Assembly (NCBI RefSeq): GCF_020497125.1
Contig: NC_059073.1
Span: 144,221,012-144,285,011 of the forward strand
Direction: 5' to 3'
From: Mauremys mutica
Lineage: Eukaryota > Chordata > Testudines > Geoemydidae
Length of the DNA: 64,000 nt
Below the pieces are notes generated by a model. It saw only the letters and a program-made list of their open reading frames with translations, was not told the origin of the DNA and made no database searches. This document shows, in pieces, positions 1-11,013 of the stretch (position 1 is the stretch's first letter; each line of letters opens with the position of its first letter). Made by a program: the position numbers and the translations under genes.

Positions 1-297
1 ACTTAGGTCAGCTTAATTTTGTAGTGTAGACTTGCCCAAAGTCTCTTTGCAGCTCCTGCATTTCAGTGGTGTGAGGCAATCCTTAATATATACCTAGTAT
101 GTGATGCACTTTATGGCCCTTTGTGATAAATATCTGCATATATATTACTGTTATAACCCCCTAATATTTCTTCAAACAAGAATTTGAGGCAAGTAATAAC
201 ACCTTTTGTTCATGTCTTATGACAATTGTAATGAGTCAGAGTGAATACATCTTTGGCTAGAACGATAGTAATGGCCTACTTTCTCTTTTCTATGCAG

Positions 298-372
298 TTC
301 TTCTGGGTTCTTCTGGTGATCTTCATCACTGAGATGCTGTTGATATTCATTGAAATTATCTTCGAAAACAAG
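298..372 (+). CDS. TSPAN15-like: Tetraspanin internal exon, third transmembrane segment (TSPAN15-like)
   Basis: A 75-bp phase-0 exon follows a pyrimidine-rich tract ending TATGCAG and is followed by the donor GTGAGC. It encodes 25 residues starting FFWVLLVIFITEM and ending FENK, a hydrophobic helix with an acidic residue in the middle, as in TM3 of tetraspanins. A 75-bp phase-0 exon for TM3 is typical of the family. It belongs with the exons at 11885 and 34907, which share strand and phase and continue the protein in order. Tetraspanins are four-pass plasma-membrane scaffolds; C8 members, including TSPAN15, bind the metalloprotease ADAM10 and control its traffic and substrate choice (family knowledge). 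The helix lacks the glycines I associate with TSPAN15 TM3, so a paralogue is possible. Alone the exon would be weak; with the others it is convincing. Confidence 0.8.
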
Positions 373-981
373 GTGAGCTTTTTGAACTTTTCTTGGAGAG
401 TGCAAATCACATTTGTCCTGTCTGAAGAAAAATGTGGAACTACCTGTTCAATTAACCATTGACATGAGCAAAGGCAGATTTGTTTTCTCCCAAGTCACTG
501 TTTTCAGTGTTATGCTATTTAAGAGACTCTCACCTCTTCTTTTGTGCATGGCTGAAAGCTAAATATTTCTCATTGACCATTTATTCCTATATTGTATATT
601 AGTTTTGCAGTAATATAGTCTCTCATACACTCTGAATTAGGAGAAATTGTCAAAATTATTAATAAAGATAGAATGCTCTTTAACTTTCCTCTTGCCCACA
701 AATTAGGTTAGAGATACACTCGATGTTGGCACCAGAGCTGAACACCAGGTTTCAACTGATACCTTTAAAGAAATTTCCCTCTCCCGTTATATGACCAGAT
801 TGTTAGAAGGGTTGGGTAAATATTGTAAGCAAAGGATGGGAAAGTCTTTTATGTCTCTTGGATGAGAGATAAACCAAGACTCTCTGAATAAACTTGGGGA
901 AAATTTTTAAAGGGGGATCCTTCCACTGGCTATCCAGTATCCCACTGCATCAAGTTTCAAATGCCTGTGAAGGGTCTAAGG
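373..981. other. Intron, no recognised feature
   Basis: This is the start of the 11.5-kb intron after the TM3 exon. It is AT-rich, mostly single-copy-looking sequence. I saw no splice-flanked open frame or repeat end. Confidence 0.5.
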
Positions 982-1145
982 CAGTGGTTCCCAAACTTGT
1001 TCCGCCGCTTGTGCAGGGAAAGCCCCTGGCGAGCTGGGCCAGTTTGTTTACCTGCCGCGTCCGCAGGTTCGGCCGATCGCGGCTCCCAGTGGCCACAGTT
1101 CGCTGCTCCAGGCCAATGGGAGCTGCTGGAAGCGGTGCAAGACGA
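982..1145 (+). mobile_element. Truncated hAT-type MITE
   Basis: The segment begins CAGTGGTTCCCAAACTTG, a typical hAT-superfamily terminal sequence, and continues into GC-rich sequence unlike its flanks. The matching right end is missing: the segment stops where the Penelope-derived hairpin at 1146 begins. It is either a 3'-truncated copy or one cut by that later insertion. Confidence 0.6.
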
Positions 1146-1267
1146 CTTAAAGACTAACAGATTTATTTGGGCATAAGCATCTGAAGAAGAGGGGTTTTTA
1201 CCCACAAAAGCTTATGCTCAAATAAATCTGTTAGTCTTTAAGGTGCCACCAGACTCCTCATTGTTCT
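1146..1267. repeat. Head-to-head pair of Penelope-type repeat ends with a 33-bp inverted repeat
   Basis: The arm 1146-1178 is the reverse complement of 1210-1242 with one mismatch, separated by a 31-nt loop. The right copy reads on the + strand CTGAAGA (1181-1187), a short hairpin, AAAAGC, then CTTATGCTC. It ends in the GGTGCCACCAGACTCCT block shared with the repeats at 20948, 35429 and 50794. The left arm is the same tail in reverse. The transcript would fold into a strong hairpin. Confidence 0.75.
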
Positions 1268-1945
1268 AGTTAAATATGCAGCTCTGTGTTATAATGGGGA
1301 AGAGGTATCTTCCTGATCTTAGTTAAGGATCAAGGTTTGCCCTGAAGCATTAGGATTGATGGTCCTTGTCACTTTTACCCTAGTTTAGTTATATACTGGA
1401 GGCTGAAATTCACCCCTATCTACAAGGCCCCACTCAAAGCCCTGTGCATCACTTAAGCTCTTTTGCAGTCTTTCCAGCAAAGGATTGATTTCTCCCCCCC
1501 ATAAATCCTCTTTGGAACTTGCTGAGCTTTTTGCCTCAATTATGTTAAATGATGCTTGAAGCTTTTGCATATGATGCCTGTACAACACTGTAATGGACAG
1601 ATTAAAAATGCGTACAATAGGTGTTCTTTTCTGCCACTCTCTGACTTAAGCTGAAGAAACCCTGCTACTTCCAGTATTAACTTGACATCACAATCAGTTA
1701 AATACCTTAAATACAGACCCATAATCTCTGCTGGCTCACACAATACCCAGTATGGCTGAACCATTTCTAAAATGCATACTTAGGGGCTTTATAAAAATCT
1801 GTCTGTTTGTATAAATGATTTCATGGCTCCTTTAGCACTATAATAGCTGGGGTGGGGGATTTTAAAGAGTGTATTATCTCCTCAGTGACCTCAAACCTAA
1901 ACACAAATCAATACTCAGGAGGTTCAATCCTACGTGAGTCATAGC

Positions 1946-2161
1946 CAGGGCCGGCTCCAAGGGTTTGGCCGCCCCAAGCAGCCAAAAAAAAAAAAAAGCC
2001 GCGATCGCGATCTGCGGCAATTCAGCAGGAGGTCCTTTGCTCCCGAGCGAGAGTGAGGGACCCTCCGCGGAATTGCCGTCAAATACGTGAAAGTGCCGCC
2101 CCTCTCCGGAGTTGCCGCCCCAAGCACCTGCTTGATAAGCTAGTGCCTGGAGCCGGCCTTG
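1946..2161. mobile_element. hAT-type MITE with 8-bp TSD GTCATAGC
   Basis: This 216-bp non-autonomous element has ends CAGGGCCGGCTCCA and TGGAGCCGGCCTTG, which are inverted copies. It is flanked by a perfect 8-bp duplication GTCATAGC at 1938-1945 and 2162-2169. The interior is GC-rich with CpGs and one A-run, and encodes nothing. The ends and the GGCCGCCCCAAGCA block match the element at 23028, so both belong to one family. The 8-bp duplication is the hAT signature. Confidence 0.93.
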
Positions 2162-2169
2162 GTCATAGC

Positions 2170-3526
2170 CAAAGGAAAGGTTTGCATGAGCCCCTCTAGT
2201 GAAACAGAAGTTCACCTGGCTCATTGTTGCATTGCAGGAGTTGCAGATGCCATTTGTTGTGTGATAGGCTTCCAGTTCCTCCTTCTGGGTTGGTACCATG
2301 GACGGATTATCTCTGCATTAGGCATCATATTCCAAACAAGCAGGCTGAGTCACCTGAAGTTAGAGATGTGGGGCCTGATTCTTCATTGACTTGAAACTTA
2401 TGTTGTCATGTATACCTGGGGACAATGGGTGTAAAATGCTTCCAGTTGCATGACGGAGTGGAAAGCTCTCATTGTGGTGCACAACCATAAATGACAGCAT
2501 GAGGGGTCAGACCCTTCTTAACTCTGATTTCTTCTTCACGTAGTGTCCCTACAGGTGCTCCACTCTAGATGTGCTAGTGCCCCCTGCGTCTTCAATCGGA
2601 GATTGCTCATAGCAGTGTCCATTTGGCCTGTGCACGCGTGCTGGTCAGCCTTGTGCCCTGTGCCATTGTTATATAGAACCTCCATCAGTTTCTTCTCAAC
2701 TGCCTCGGCCTGAGACTGAGCTCAGGTAACTGTTCCACTGAGATTTCCCCAACTTTTCCTCTTCTCTTATTAATAACACATGCCCAACCAGCAGAGGAAG
2801 AGGATGATCAGCAGGAGGGAGAAAAGCTGCAAACATTTTTTTAAATGGAATTGCAACCCTTCCATTAAACTGGTGGCTTGAGTAAAACCATTAGCCTCTA
2901 AATCATCCCTTAATTTAATTTAATGGGCGATATAAATATTTAATTAAAAATCAAACAATTGGTGAGAGAGAACAGAGATTTAACAAGCGATGAATCTTCT
3001 TGACCTATAATTGTCACACTGCAAAAAGCAAATGTGAATCTGCATTTGGAATAAACTACTAGGCATGTAATTATGCCAATTGATATGTAAATGTGCTCAT
3101 GGAGTTGCAGATGATTTAAATTAAATACCTGCTTTTGCTGCCTTGTGCCAATTGAAGGAGAGAGTTTATGCAGCTAGAATTATTTAGCTCTCGTCCATTT
3201 AGCCACTGTCTTAAAGTCTAGATTTAATTCAGGATGCTGTAAATGAATGGTACCACTGATCTAGGGTATAAGGTTCTTTCAACTGGGGAATAGTATGTCT
3301 CTGTGGTGCCTACAATATAAAATATTCTGGAGCACGTAGCTTCTGGAAAGAGCTAAACATAGAAATGGTCACAGCCTCATTATGAGAATGTGTCTTGCTT
3401 TAAATTGCTTCATCACACTAAACAAACAGTTACCTAATTTATAGGTGCCGTAAATTCTTAGAGCGCCCTTAAAAGATTCTGGATAGCCGAGGAGAAGAAC
3501 ATTACTACCATGGGCCTCATTCTGGC
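2170..3526. other. Intronic sequence with an AT-rich candidate conserved element
   Basis: No gene or repeat end was recognised. The part from about 2880 to 3220 differs from the surroundings: it is rich in TTTAATT, TAATTA-like and CCAATTGA motifs (for example ATTTAATTAAAAATC near 2938), has no repeat hallmarks, and resembles vertebrate conserved non-coding enhancers. That is an impression only. Confidence 0.35.
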
Positions 3527-3695
3527 ACTGAATAGCCATCAGAGCCCAGGCCTTAGGAAGCAGGAGCGATTTCTTCCCTGTGTGACCTTGAGCAAGTCTC
3601 TCTGTTCCTCAGTATCTTTGTCAGAAAAATAGGGGTAAATCCTTCCCTACCTCAGAGGTGGGTGGCAAGGATAAATTCATAAATGTTTGTGAGGT
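3527..3695 (+). repeat. MIR-like SINE remnant
   Basis: A decayed copy retains the order of MIR landmarks: GTGTGACCTTGAGCAAGTC, CTGTTCCTCAGTATC, then AATAGGGGTAAAT, CTACCTCAGAGG and GTGAGGTACTATGG. MIR elements are tRNA-derived CORE-SINEs mobilised by L2 LINEs early in amniote history, so an old, divergent copy is expected. Confidence 0.65.
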
Positions 3696-3954
3696 ACTAT
3701 GGTGACAGGGTCGTGTACACAACATACGTTACAAAGACTAGTCCCCCAACACCTGGCAGCTTTACAAGCATTCTCAGGGTGTACTTTGCCTTCTTCCGGA
3801 TGAACACAAGTGGCAAAGACTTGCATCTTTATGCTGCCAGCAAAGACATGCAGCGTGTGCACTTGCGTCTGTTCTAAAAACAGTGTTGATCATCCCATGA
3901 AGACATCCAAGGAAGAACTGGACACACAAAACACGCACAGTGAAAGCTGCTCAA

Positions 3955-4385
3955 TATTAAGCCAAAAAATCTGATTTTTTTAATTGAAAAACCTAAAAAA
4001 AAATACTTTGGGGATACAAATCAATTTTTTCATTAAAAAAAACCTAACAACATTATTTTGGCCAAAAACATTAATTTTTCCACTTGAGTTTCTTTAAAAA
4101 ATGGAAAAACATTGATTTTTCATCAAAAAATCTATTAAAATAGTTTTTGGCCAAAAGAATAAATTTTTCATTTAACCTAAAAAAACCCAACACAACTTTT
4201 GGCAAAAATGTTGATTTTTCAGCAAACGATTTATTTTAAAAAATTTCTGGCAAGAATTGATTTTGCAATTTAAATTCTTGATAAAAGAATTGGCAAAAAA
4301 ATTGCATTTTCACTGGAAAAAATCAAATGAAATTTTAAGCCCAAAATATATCTTTTTAAATTGAAAAACCTCAAAAAATATTGAA
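3955..4385. repeat. Degenerate A/T-rich tandem repeat
   Basis: The block repeats a loose unit of about 50-65 bp containing TTTTGGCCAAAAA, an ATTGATTTTTCA stretch and runs of A/T. At least six degenerate copies can be followed from GCCAAAAAATCTGATTT near 3961 to the end. It encodes nothing and has no transposon ends. Similar motifs near 29050-29380 and 43110-43300 suggest dispersed relatives. Confidence 0.6.
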
Positions 4386-5314
4386 TCATGGCAGAGCTGT
4401 CAGCTATGGCAAACCTGTGGCATTATCTTGTTTGTCTTCAAGCTAATGATGGTCATTAAAAAAAATGCCCAGCAGTCTATCTTTAGATCAGAATTAACAT
4501 TTTAATAAACTTCTGCCTGAGTGATTTCTTAAAAGCCCTTTCAGAATATCCTGCTAATTTTACCATCTCAGCAGGCTGCGTCTTCTCCTATGGGGTCCCT
4601 GCGTGTGTCTCCTCTCACACCTTCTTTTTCAAATTCCTCTAGCATTCTTCTTCCCTATTCCCCAGCTCGCCCAACATTTGATTTTCATGTCAGAATTAAT
4701 TCTGCAAAACAACCCCCCTCCCAAAGCCCCCTCCCTTCATTAATATTTCTGAGTGTTTGTGGCTGGTGGTATCTTGTCAGAAGTCAAATCGCAAACATAC
4801 TCTGGGAATAGGGCTGCTGTTTAGAATTAGAGGCTTTGCTTTGAGTAAACTAATAAGCTTTCCAAGCTTCTGTAAACTGCTTTTTATATTAAACTACTAC
4901 TTAATTTGAAGTATCTGATATGTCAAAGTATTCTTGATATGTGCTCTAGGAATTGCAGGATGAGTCCTTGATGGGCTACCTCTGTCTCTCCCTTAATGTA
5001 GTTTTGTGAATAATTAAATTACCAAAAAGATAAAGGTTGGTAAGCGGTGTTAATGTTTGTAGAGGGCTTCTTTCCCATTTGTAGCTCCCTCGCTCCATTG
5101 AAATGTTCTTTATTTAGCCTGAGCCAATTCCACACGTACACTTGTTCCAGGTTCAAGACCCACACTTCAGTCTGGCATCTGCAGTTTGACTGTGAAACGG
5201 GGGAGGGAGGGCACTGGGGAGAGGAGGTGTACAGGCTGTGGACAAAGGGAGCTGTAGCATTTTTCAGGTGGTCGTCCCCCCGCTCAAATAACCCTCTTTC
5301 CACCATGCTAAGGC
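4386..5314. other. Intronic sequence, nothing recognised
   Basis: AT-rich intron with a more GC-rich patch around 5140-5300. No splice-flanked exon, tandem array or complete transposon end was seen. Confidence 0.4.
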
Positions 5315-5322
5315 CTCTAAGG

Positions 5323-5450
5323 CAGTGATTCTCAACCTATTTACCATTGTGGGCCACATCCAGTACTACCTGAATGGCCCTGAGGATGTCACATGGACTA
5401 CAGCTGTGTGCTGATTGGGCTGCAAGTGGGCCGTGGGTTGAGAACCACTG
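5323..5450. mobile_element. Small hAT MITE with 8-bp TSD CTCTAAGG
   Basis: This 128-bp element begins CAGTGATTCTCAACC and ends GGTTGAGAACCACTG, terminal inverted repeats of about 15 bp with one mismatch. Perfect 8-bp duplications CTCTAAGG flank it at 5315-5322 and 5451-5458. It has no coding capacity. The ends and TSD length place it with hAT non-autonomous elements. Confidence 0.93.
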
Positions 5451-5458
5451 CTCTAAGG

Positions 5459-6750
5459 TCACAGCAACTCTAGGGATGTGGGGGAGGGACAGTGTGACAT
5501 GATACTTCAGGATATACCCCAACATAACTGACGTAAGTGTGTGAGGAGGAGCTTAAAGACACACACAACCCTCCTACTGCTGCAGAAGTTCTGCAAGCTG
5601 TTTGTTGTGTTCAACTATAGCAATCAGTTCACATTTTCAAGGCCATTTCTGCTCTCCTCCCTGTCTTGTAAAGTTCCCTGCATGGAACGTGGGATTTTAC
5701 ACAGGGGAGCAGAATTCTACCCTTTCTTTACTAGTGAATAGATGAGCAGGCTTGATTCCATGTCTGTCATCCTCAGCTGGGAACAATTTTCCCCTCCCAC
5801 CATACTCCACGTAATCAGGATACTCCACTAAGCAATTTGACCACCTGGGGTTGAAAATTGAATATCCAAACCAGAAAGTCGTTCCCTCCCGACGTTCCTT
5901 ATCACAAAAGAATAAAATCAGCCATGTCATTGCACCCAACTGAAACTCAGATAAAATTTAAAGCAAAGGACCTTTCCTTAAACTTCTTCTTGGAAGAGCA
6001 TGAAGAGGTTGCTATTCAGTGTGATAAAATGCAGGGACCCTATGTAGGAGTTGGCAGCAAAAGGGTTAGTACAGTCTCTGAGAAGAGATCACAGCTGCGT
6101 GCCCTTAATTCAGTGATTGTGAGGGTGGCAGAGACAGGCCAGCTGTGCGGAGTTAATTAATTTATCTCAAGCATTCCAAAGGCTGAGCTGTGAAGAGACA
6201 GGACTAGCTCATGGCTAGACAGCACTGGGGGAAGGAACTGGTGAGGAAAGTCTTTTTGCATGTGTCCATTTGTGGTCTCAGATTTTAGCTGCACATAGGG
6301 TTGCCAACTTGGTGATATTTAAAAACCGGACGCTTCAGCAGGAGTGTCAGAACCTCCCCTGCCCTGCCCCTTCCTGAGGCCCCACCCCTGTCCCACCTAT
6401 TTCCCCCTCAAGCCCCACCCCTTTCCCATAGCCCCCGCCTCTTTCTCTGAGGCCCCGCCCCATCCACTCTTCCCCCCCCGCTTTTCATGTGCTTCAGTCA
6501 GACACCTGTACTAGATCAGTATCTGTTGCTGTCAACTCTTAAACACAGATCCACACTGCATGAACTAAATAAACTCTTTAAACTATCGGTACTAATATGT
6601 CCCATATCCTCTCTCTATACAACTAGCTATTATGTTGCAATACAAGCTCTTATGTGATGCAGTCAGGGAACAAAGTTACTAACAGGATGAAAAATGTTAA
6701 GTAGGGAGAGAATTAAATGTGCAAAGGGCTCTATGGAGAGAATACTACAG
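5459..6750. other. Intronic sequence with a C-rich patch
   Basis: Mostly unremarkable. At 6298 a segment begins AGGGTTGCCAACTTGGTGAT and runs into a C-rich stretch (to about 6480) of CCCCACCCCT-like words. This resembles the left part of a turtle MITE whose right end I could not find, so it is not called separately. Confidence 0.35.
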
Positions 6751-8880
6751 CCTGGTCTACACTAGGCGTTTAAACCGGTTTTAGGAGCGTAAAACCGATT
6801 TAACGCCACAACCGTCCACACTAGGAGGCACCATATATCAATTTTAATGGCTCTTTAAACCGGTTTCTGTACTCCTCCCTAACGAGAGGAGTAACGCTAG
6901 TATCGGTATTAACATATCGGATTAGGGTTAGTGTGGACGCTGATCGACGGTATTGGCCTCCGGGAGCTATCCCACAGTGCAGCAGCGACCGCTCTGGACC
7001 GCAATCTGAACTCGGATGCAGTGCTCAGGTAGACAGGAAAAGCCCCGCGAACTTTTGAATATTTCCTGTTTGCCCAGCGTGGAGCTCCGATCAGCACGGG
7101 TGACGATGCAGTCCGAAATCAAAATAAAAAAAGAGCTCCAGCATGGACCATGCGGATGTGATCGCTGTAAGGGCAGGCAAATCCGTTCTATCAGCGCTCC
7201 GTTACAGAAGATGAAATTCAGAATCCTTTTTTAAAAATCTCCAGACAGACGCCATAGCAGGGACTCAGCGCACTGCAGCGTGACAAGCGTAACGGAAAGC
7301 CAAAGAATCAAATGGACGCTCATGGACTGGAGGACTGAAGCTATCCCACAGTTCCTGCAGCCTCCGAAAAGTATTTGCATTCTTGGCTGAGCTCCAAATG
7401 CTTCTAGGGTCAAACACAGTGTCCGCGGTGGGTCAGGGCATAGCTTGGCAATCTACTCACCCCCCCCCCCACCCACCCCCAGAAGCGAAAGGGAAAACAA
7501 TCCTCTGACTCTTTTACATGTCACCCTATCTTTACTGAATGCTGCAGATAGACACGATGCTGCAGCCGTCAACACCAACATCCTCACTCCCCCCCTGCCA
7601 TGGGTGGCTGATGGTACAAAAGGACTGGTAACCGTCCTCGTCATCAGCCTATTGGCACATGGGGCAGTAACCATGCTGACTAGCATCCGTCAGGTCGATC
7701 AAGGGCTCCTGGCTCTAATTTTTTCTGGTGGATGGTGGATGGTGCAGTATGGCTGGTAACCATCGTCATCATAGCAACAGGGGGCTGAGCTCCATCAGCC
7801 CCCACCCTTCATGTGTAAAGAAAAGATTCAATTGCCCCTAGACTAGCAGAGGGATGCTGGGCTCCTCTCCTCCACACTCCTTACTGTCCTGTCTGGACTA
7901 TCATAGCAGCTGGAGGTTGCCTTCCACTCATTTCTCACTAACAAGTCACTGTGTCTTATTCCTGCATTCTTTATTACTTCATCACACAAGTGGGGGGACA
8001 ATGCTACGGTAGCCCAGGAAGGCTGGGGGAAGAATGGAATCAACAGGTGGGGTTGTTGCAGGAGCACCCCCTGTGAATAGCATACAGCTCATAATTTCTG
8101 CTGGATCTGACACAGAGCAGCTGTGCTCTCTGGTTTTCTGAAACAGTGGTTCTCTAGTACACTTGCCCAAATTCTAGACAGGACTGATTCTATTTTTAGA
8201 TACCAAAAAGGAGGGATTGACTCAGGGAGTCATTCCCAATTTTGGCTTTTGCGCCCCTGGCTAAGAGCAGCCAGGGGCACTTATGACAGCAGCAAATGGT
8301 ACAAAAGGACTGGTAGCCATAATCATCCTCACCAGTTCCAATTTATGGAAGGGTTTGGATGGTGCAGTATGACTGGTAACCATCTCTGCTGTCATGCAAA
8401 AGCAAAAGCATGCTTCTGTGTAGCGCTGCTGAATCGCCTCTGTGAGCGGCATCTAGTACACATACGGTGAGAGTCACAACAAAAGGCAAAACAAGCTCCA
8501 TGATTGCCATGCTATGGCATCTGCCAGGGCAATCCAGGGGAAAAAGGCGCGAAATGCTTGTCTGCCGTTGCTTTCCCAGAGGAAGGAGTGACTAACGACA
8601 TTTACCCAGAACCACCCGCGACAATGATTTTTGCCCCATCAGGCACTGGGATCTCAACCCGGAAGTTCCAAGGGGCGGGGGAGGCTGCGGGAACTATGGG
8701 ATAGCTAGGGAATAGCTACCCACAGTGCAACGCTCCAGAATCCGACGCTAGCCTCGGACCGCGGACGCACACCACCGAATTAATGTGTTTAGTGTGGCCG
8801 CGCGCACTCGATTTTATAAAATCTGTTTTACAAAACCGGTTTATGCAAATTCGGAATAGTCCCATAGTGTAGACGTACCC
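6751..8880. mobile_element. 2.1-kb non-autonomous element with GTCTACACTA ends
   Basis: The left end (CCTGGTCTACACTAGGCG, then AAACCGGTTTTAGGAG) and the right end (CAAAACCGGTTTATGC, then ATAGTGTAGACGTACCC) are imperfect inverted repeats sharing GTCTACACTA and AAACCGGTTT. Subterminal parts contain many CpGs, and AGCTATCCCACAGTGCA near the left is echoed by AGCTACCCACAGTGCAA near the right. The interior has direct repeats: ATGGTACAAAAGGACTGGTA at about 7611 and 8297, and GGATGGTGCAGTATG at about 7736 and 8358. No transposase was seen. It is an unusually long member of the GTCTACACT-ended family. The target duplication is unclear. Confidence 0.7.
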
Positions 8881-9349
8881 TTAGATCTCCGGTGTTAGCA
8901 GCAGCATAACATTAGTTCACTAACACCAACACATAAACGTAAAAAGTAAATAAATAAAAACAGAGGAAAGAATCAGATCCAATACAACAAATCATAATTG
9001 TAGCCAACAGCCATAAGACTAATCTCATGGTTCGTTGTGCTGCCTAGCCCTGTCTTCAAAGGGCTGAAATACCTATGTATTAATAAATCCCATTTTGGGG
9101 AGGGATTTCTCTACAGACACAATCTAAGATGCTGTTGGCTTTCCTGACAGCTATCTACACGCGTCTCGCTGATAATGGCAGGCAGCTGGATAAAGATGCT
9201 TTTATTTACGGGAGGTCGTGAGCTTGTGTAGAAAATAAAGGATTTATGTTTGTTTAGAACTAGCTGGTGCCTTTTGTATCAGCTCTGCCTTAGAGATCTT
9301 TGTCAGCTTGTTTGTGTGACCCATTCCACATAGCAGAGTCCTGTGTTTC
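8881..9349. other. Intronic sequence, nothing recognised
   Basis: AT-rich sequence between the 2.1-kb MITE-like element and the solo LTR. No supported feature. Confidence 0.4.
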
Positions 9350-9354
9350 ATGAC

Positions 9355-10019
9355 TGTAGTGGGGTGGTTACCCCACTCCTAAAATAAGAAGAGTGAGAAC
9401 AGCTGGGGGAAGCTGAGTGAGTAGCTGACCACAGGTGTGGCCAGCTCAATCGGGGCCCAGCTGGCCCTGGTAAGGGGGCTGTGGGCCAGAAGCTGGAGGA
9501 GTTTCTCTCTAGCGGTGGAGAGAGAAGGACCTAGCTGCCAGGGAGCAGTGTACCAGAGGTAGAGTAGTGCTGGGGAAAGGCAAGAGGAGCTGTGGAGCTC
9601 CAGCCTAGTAACTCTCCAGGATGCAGGCCTTGTGCAAGGCCTAAAGAAGGTACTGGGGCTGCAGAGGTGCAGTCCGGAGTTAGGCAGAGGCAGCTGGTCC
9701 AACTCTCCCCGTCACACCTTGCCAATGATGAGTGGCCATTACAGACTGCAGTCTGCCCCAGTGAAAGGGGCCTAGATGACGACTGGCAGTAGCCACTGAG
9801 GCTAGGTGGGTATATCGGGTTGGGGGTTCCCCTGGGACCTAGAGTAAGGGGTACTGCTTGGCAGAACCCCCAGGTAAAGGGCCATGGGGGTCTGGGAGGG
9901 ACACGGGGCCTGAGGCAGGCAAGACACTGGCCAACAAAGGGCGCTTTGAAGCTGGAAAAGAGCTAATTCCAATATGACCAGTAGGAGGTGTTGTGCCGGT
10001 GAGTCTTCATGCTGCTACA
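9355..10019 (-). mobile_element. Solo LTR, reverse orientation, TSD ATGAC
   Basis: This 665-bp segment starts TGTAGTGGGGTGG and ends CATGCTGCTACA, so it is bounded by the TG...CA of an LTR. A perfect 5-bp duplication ATGAC flanks it at 9350-9354 and 10020-10024. Read on the minus strand it matches the solo LTR at 55458-57463 in order along its length (CACCTCCTACTGGTC, GAATTAGCTC, AGCGCCCT, GTGGCTACTGCCAGTC, GGGGCAGACTGCAGT, TAGGCTGGAGCTCC). Both are therefore copies of one LTR family. No internal retroelement genes remain; recombination between two LTRs is the usual cause. Confidence 0.9.
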
Positions 10020-10024
10020 ATGAC

Positions 10025-11013
10025 CTTCAAGGGGAAAAATAGTTCATGATAAGTCTTTGACCAGAAGGGTCAGGTTCTACTCTCACTTACTAGAGTTTCC
10101 AGCCCTCCAGGATTGTCCTGGAGTTTCCAGGAATTAAAGATTGTCGTGCTGAAACCTCCAGGAATACGTCCAACCAAAACTGGCAACCCTATCCATTACA
10201 CAGGTGCAGCTTCCATTGAAAACAATAGGCGTGGTAGCTGCTGTGGGAATGGAACAAAGTTCTGTAAATGAGTTGGCCATCACCCGTCGGTCCCCTCGTG
10301 GCCTGGGTAATCAAAAAGTTTCCTTCAACAGAGTCGTTTTATCCATTCTTAGGAGGCAACCTGCTCTGGGGTTTGGCTTGTAGCTGCCCTGCTGAGAGCT
10401 GACTCCTTTGAAGACTTCCCAGAGTCCGTTCCCCTCAGCAACTACCTCAGAATAAAGAATTGGTAGACAAGGTTTAGGAAAAACTGAGCAGGAATGCACA
10501 TTTTTGTGACCTGTCTTCTAGGTTAAGTTGGCAGGGTCTGACCATATTTTAATCAGAATACCAAAGTGTGTGACTGCCCTGTCAAGTTTGGATTATTTGG
10601 GAAGTCAAGATTAATACTCTCTCTGTGATCCAGAAAGACAGTTGGAATGACATCCAGCAGAATGCCCCCAGCTCAGGGTGAATAAGGACCAATGTGCTGT
10701 CCAGTACAGCCCTAGGCATAGGCATGGGCTGGAAGAGAGAGTGGGGATGTCAAGGGCAGGAGGAGAAATGGTTGGTGTGCCTTGGGTTGCAGAGTAGCCC
10801 ATAGGCAGCTGTTGAATGCTGCTTTAAGTTAGGCACTGCTCTGATTCATGCTGGGAGATATGCTGGCCCCAGGAGTTTGCCCAGAGTTAGTTGGCTCAAG
10901 GATACCTTTGGCCAGACATTCTCTGCTGCACCTCCTGAGATGTATGGCACAGAATCTGACAGGGTCTGCTGACCTGAACACAAAATGACTGTCTGTAGAC
11001 AGCAAAGCCCTTA
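10025..11013. other. Intronic sequence with a small MITE-like patch
   Basis: Around 10090-10195 lies GTTTCCAGCCCTCCAGGATT followed later by TGGCAACCCTATCC. This resembles the turtle repeat whose other end is AGGGTTGCCA (seen near 6298 and 56968), but clean boundaries are missing. The rest shows nothing recognisable. Confidence 0.4.

Noticed and set aside
7445..7759. 104-codon + frame in the 2.1-kb MITE-like element
   Set aside because: Low complexity at its start, no known domain, and it crosses internal repeat modules.
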